A stretch of 7,478 nucleotides of DNA from Pedococcus sp. Lineage in GTDB: Bacteria; Actinomycetota; Actinomycetes; Actinomycetales; Dermatophilaceae. Position 1 is the first letter of the stretch. Each line of letters starts with the position of its first letter. The notes beneath the pieces were generated by a model that did no database searches, was not told the DNA's origin, and saw only the letters and a list, made by a program, of their open reading frames with translations. The stretch spans positions 1 through 7,478 of the forward strand of contig JAICSZ010000095.1 in the NCBI GenBank assembly GCA_025936615.1, given 5' to 3'. Shown one piece after another: positions 6,118 through 7,478 of the stretch. The translations under genes and the position numbers were made by a program.

Positions 6118-7478
6118 GTGAGTGCGAAGTCATCCTCGGTGGTCATCCTCGGCGGCGGGCCGGGCGGGTACGAAGCCGCCCTGGTCGCAGTACACCTGGG
6201 TGCCTCGGTCACCGTGGTCGACCGCGACGGCATTGGCGGCGCCGCGGTGCTCACCGACTGCGTCCCGTCCAAGACGCTCATCTCGACCGCCGACTTCATG
6301 TCGCAGTTCGACACCGCGGCGGACCTCGGGGTGCACCTGGAGGACCACGAAGGCGATGAGGTGTCCGACTCGGTGGCGGAGCTGACCGCCGTCAACCGTC
6401 GCATCCTGGCGCTCGCAGCGGCCCAGTCGCGCGACATCGGCCATCGGCTGGTGGCGGACCGAGTCACCATCGTGGTCGGCACCGGTCGGCTCGTCGCACC
6501 CGGCGAGGTCGAGGTGACCGGGTCGGACGGTGTCTCGCAGCGGCTCACGGCGGACGTCGTCCTCGTCGCCACGGGTGCGAGCCCGCGGACCAGCGACAGC
6601 GCCCGGCCGGACGGTGAGCGGATCCTCACCTGGCAGCAGCTCTACTCGCTGCCGGAGCTGCCCGAGCAGTTGGTGGTCGTGGGCTCGGGTGTCACCGGTG
6701 CCGAGCTCGCCCAGGCCTACCTGGGTCTCGGGTCGCAGGTGACGCTGGTGTCCTCCCGCGACCGCGTCCTGCCCGGTGAGGACGCCGACGCCGCAACCGT
6801 GATCGAGGACGTCTTCCGCAAGCGAGGCATGGAGGTGCTCGGCCGGTCCCGCATGGAGTCGGTGACGCGCACCGGTGACGCAGTGCGTGTTCGGCTCGTG
6901 GACGGTCGCGAGATCGAGGGCAGCCACGCGCTGCTGGCGATCGGTTCGGTTCCCCAGACCACGGGTGTCGGGCTCGAGGAGACCGGGGTGGCGCTCACCG
7001 AGTCCGGCCACATCCAGGTCGACCGGGTATCGCGGACCTCGGTCCGAGGTGTGTACGCAGCGGGCGACTGCACCGGAGTCCTGGCGCTGGCCTCCGTCGC
7101 CGCGATGCAGGGGCGGATCGCGATGGCGCACGCGTTGGGGGATGCCGTCACCCCCCTCAACCTCCGCGCCGTGTCCGCCAACATCTTCACCGACCCGGAG
7201 ATCGCGACCGTGGGTTACTCGCAGAAGGACGTCGACGAGGGACGGGTCGACGCAACCTCCGTGATGCTGCCGTTGTCCACGAACCCCCGAGCCAAGATGC
7301 AGGGGATCACGGAGGGGTTCGTGAAGCTGTTCGCGCGCCGCGGCGTCGGGACGGTTGTCGGGGGAGTCGTGGTGGCGCCGCGGGCGTCCGAGCTGATCTA
7401 CCCGGTGACGCTTGCCGTCCAGCACGGGCTGAGCGTCGACCAGCTGGCGGGGACCTTCACGGTCTACCCGTCGCTGTC
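6118..7478 (+). CDS. lpdA: NAD(P)H:quinone reductase, LpdA-type flavoprotein (3' end outside window)
   Basis: An open frame of 453 codons runs to the window edge; relatives suggest only a short C-terminal part is missing. It belongs to the FAD-dependent pyridine nucleotide-disulfide oxidoreductase family: FAD-binding GGGPGGYEAA (12-21), ATG (151-153), NAD(P)-binding VVVGSGVTGAEL (187-198), a second FAD motif AAGDCTG (314-320), and the dimerisation domain from about 350. Where lipoamide dehydrogenase has a CxxxxC redox disulfide, this protein has GGAAVLTDCVPSK (40-52): the first Cys is Ala43 and only Cys48 remains. The C-terminal His-Glu pair is replaced by YPSL. This is the pattern of M. tuberculosis LpdA (Rv3303c), a quinone reductase and not a lipoamide dehydrogenase; the stretches SARPDGERILTWQQLY and GSHALLAIGSVP also recall it. 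Reaction: two-electron reduction of quinones by NAD(P)H at the membrane or cytosol. No Shine-Dalgarno is seen; ATG 6109 is an in-frame alternative start. Confidence 0.93.
   Translation, partial: MSAKSSSVVILGGGPGGYEAALVAVHLGASVTVVDRDGIGGAAVLTDCVPSKTLISTADFMSQFDTAADLGVHLEDHEGDEVSDSVAELTAVNRRILALAAAQSRDIGHRLVADRVTIVVGTGRLVAPGEVEVTGSDGVSQRLTADVVLVATGASPRTSDSARPDGERILTWQQLYSLPELPEQLVVVGSGVTGAELAQAYLGLGSQVTLVSSRDRVLPGEDADAATVIEDVFRKRGMEVLGRSRMESVTRTGDAVRVRLVDGREIEGSHALLAIGSVPQTTGVGLEETGVALTESGHIQVDRVSRTSVRGVYAAGDCTGVLALASVAAMQGRIAMAHALGDAVTPLNLRAVSANIFTDPEIATVGYSQKDVDEGRVDATSVMLPLSTNPRAKMQGITEGFVKLFARRGVGTVVGGVVVAPRASELIYPVTLAVQHGLSVDQLAGTFTVYPSL

Noticed and set aside
6130..7425. 431-codon minus-strand frame opposite lpdA
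   Set aside because: Residue composition (His, Arg, Gly, Asp) is that of an antisense shadow; the plus strand encodes a complete flavoprotein motif set.
1..7478. CRISPR arrays, tRNA/rRNA genes, insertion sequences or attachment sites
   Set aside because: No regularly spaced direct repeats, no tRNA-like TTCRA loop with paired arms, and no transposase or integrase motifs were seen.

Overview
The window is very GC-rich, uses GTG starts, and several genes start within about 7 nt of a -10-like hexamer, as in leaderless actinobacterial transcripts. All recognisable proteins look actinobacterial. Three of them correspond to the Mycobacterium tuberculosis genes lpdA (Rv3303c), deoD (Rv3307) and pmmB (Rv3308), in the same relative orientation. 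A member of the Micrococcales (for example Intrasporangiaceae) is my best guess, but this is inference.

Layout. (1) Bases 1-952 are an accessory-looking flank: a minus-strand Imm-5-like 'putative immunity protein' (71-586), then a decayed GNAT acetyltransferase (about 653-910, minus) that has lost its N-terminus and acetyl-CoA-binding core. (2) A DUF2200 gene (953-1294, plus) converges on the next block. (3) 1313-3880 is a minus-strand two-gene operon, purine nucleoside phosphorylase then an alpha-D-phosphohexomutase-family phospho-sugar mutase, 12 bp apart. (4) A short divergent promoter region (3881-3956) separates it from a plus-strand pair of predicted envelope lipoproteins: a polysaccharide-deacetylase-like protein with an unusual first motif (3957-4802) and a seven-bladed YncE/YVTN beta-propeller (4809-6083). 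(5) From 6118 to the window end runs an LpdA-type flavoprotein NAD(P)H:quinone reductase, cut by the window edge.

How the genes fit together. Purine nucleoside phosphorylase releases ribose-1-phosphate, and the downstream mutase plausibly converts it to ribose-5-phosphate, giving a compact nucleoside-salvage module. The two lipoproteins are probably co-transcribed and exported to the outer face of the membrane. The quinone reductase is a separate redox gene that keeps its company with deoD-pmmB across actinobacteria. I did not find a convincing new defence, mobile or RNA-based system. The most unusual points are the GNAT remnant, the repeated leaderless-start architecture, and the lipoprotein pair with a non-canonical deacetylase motif.
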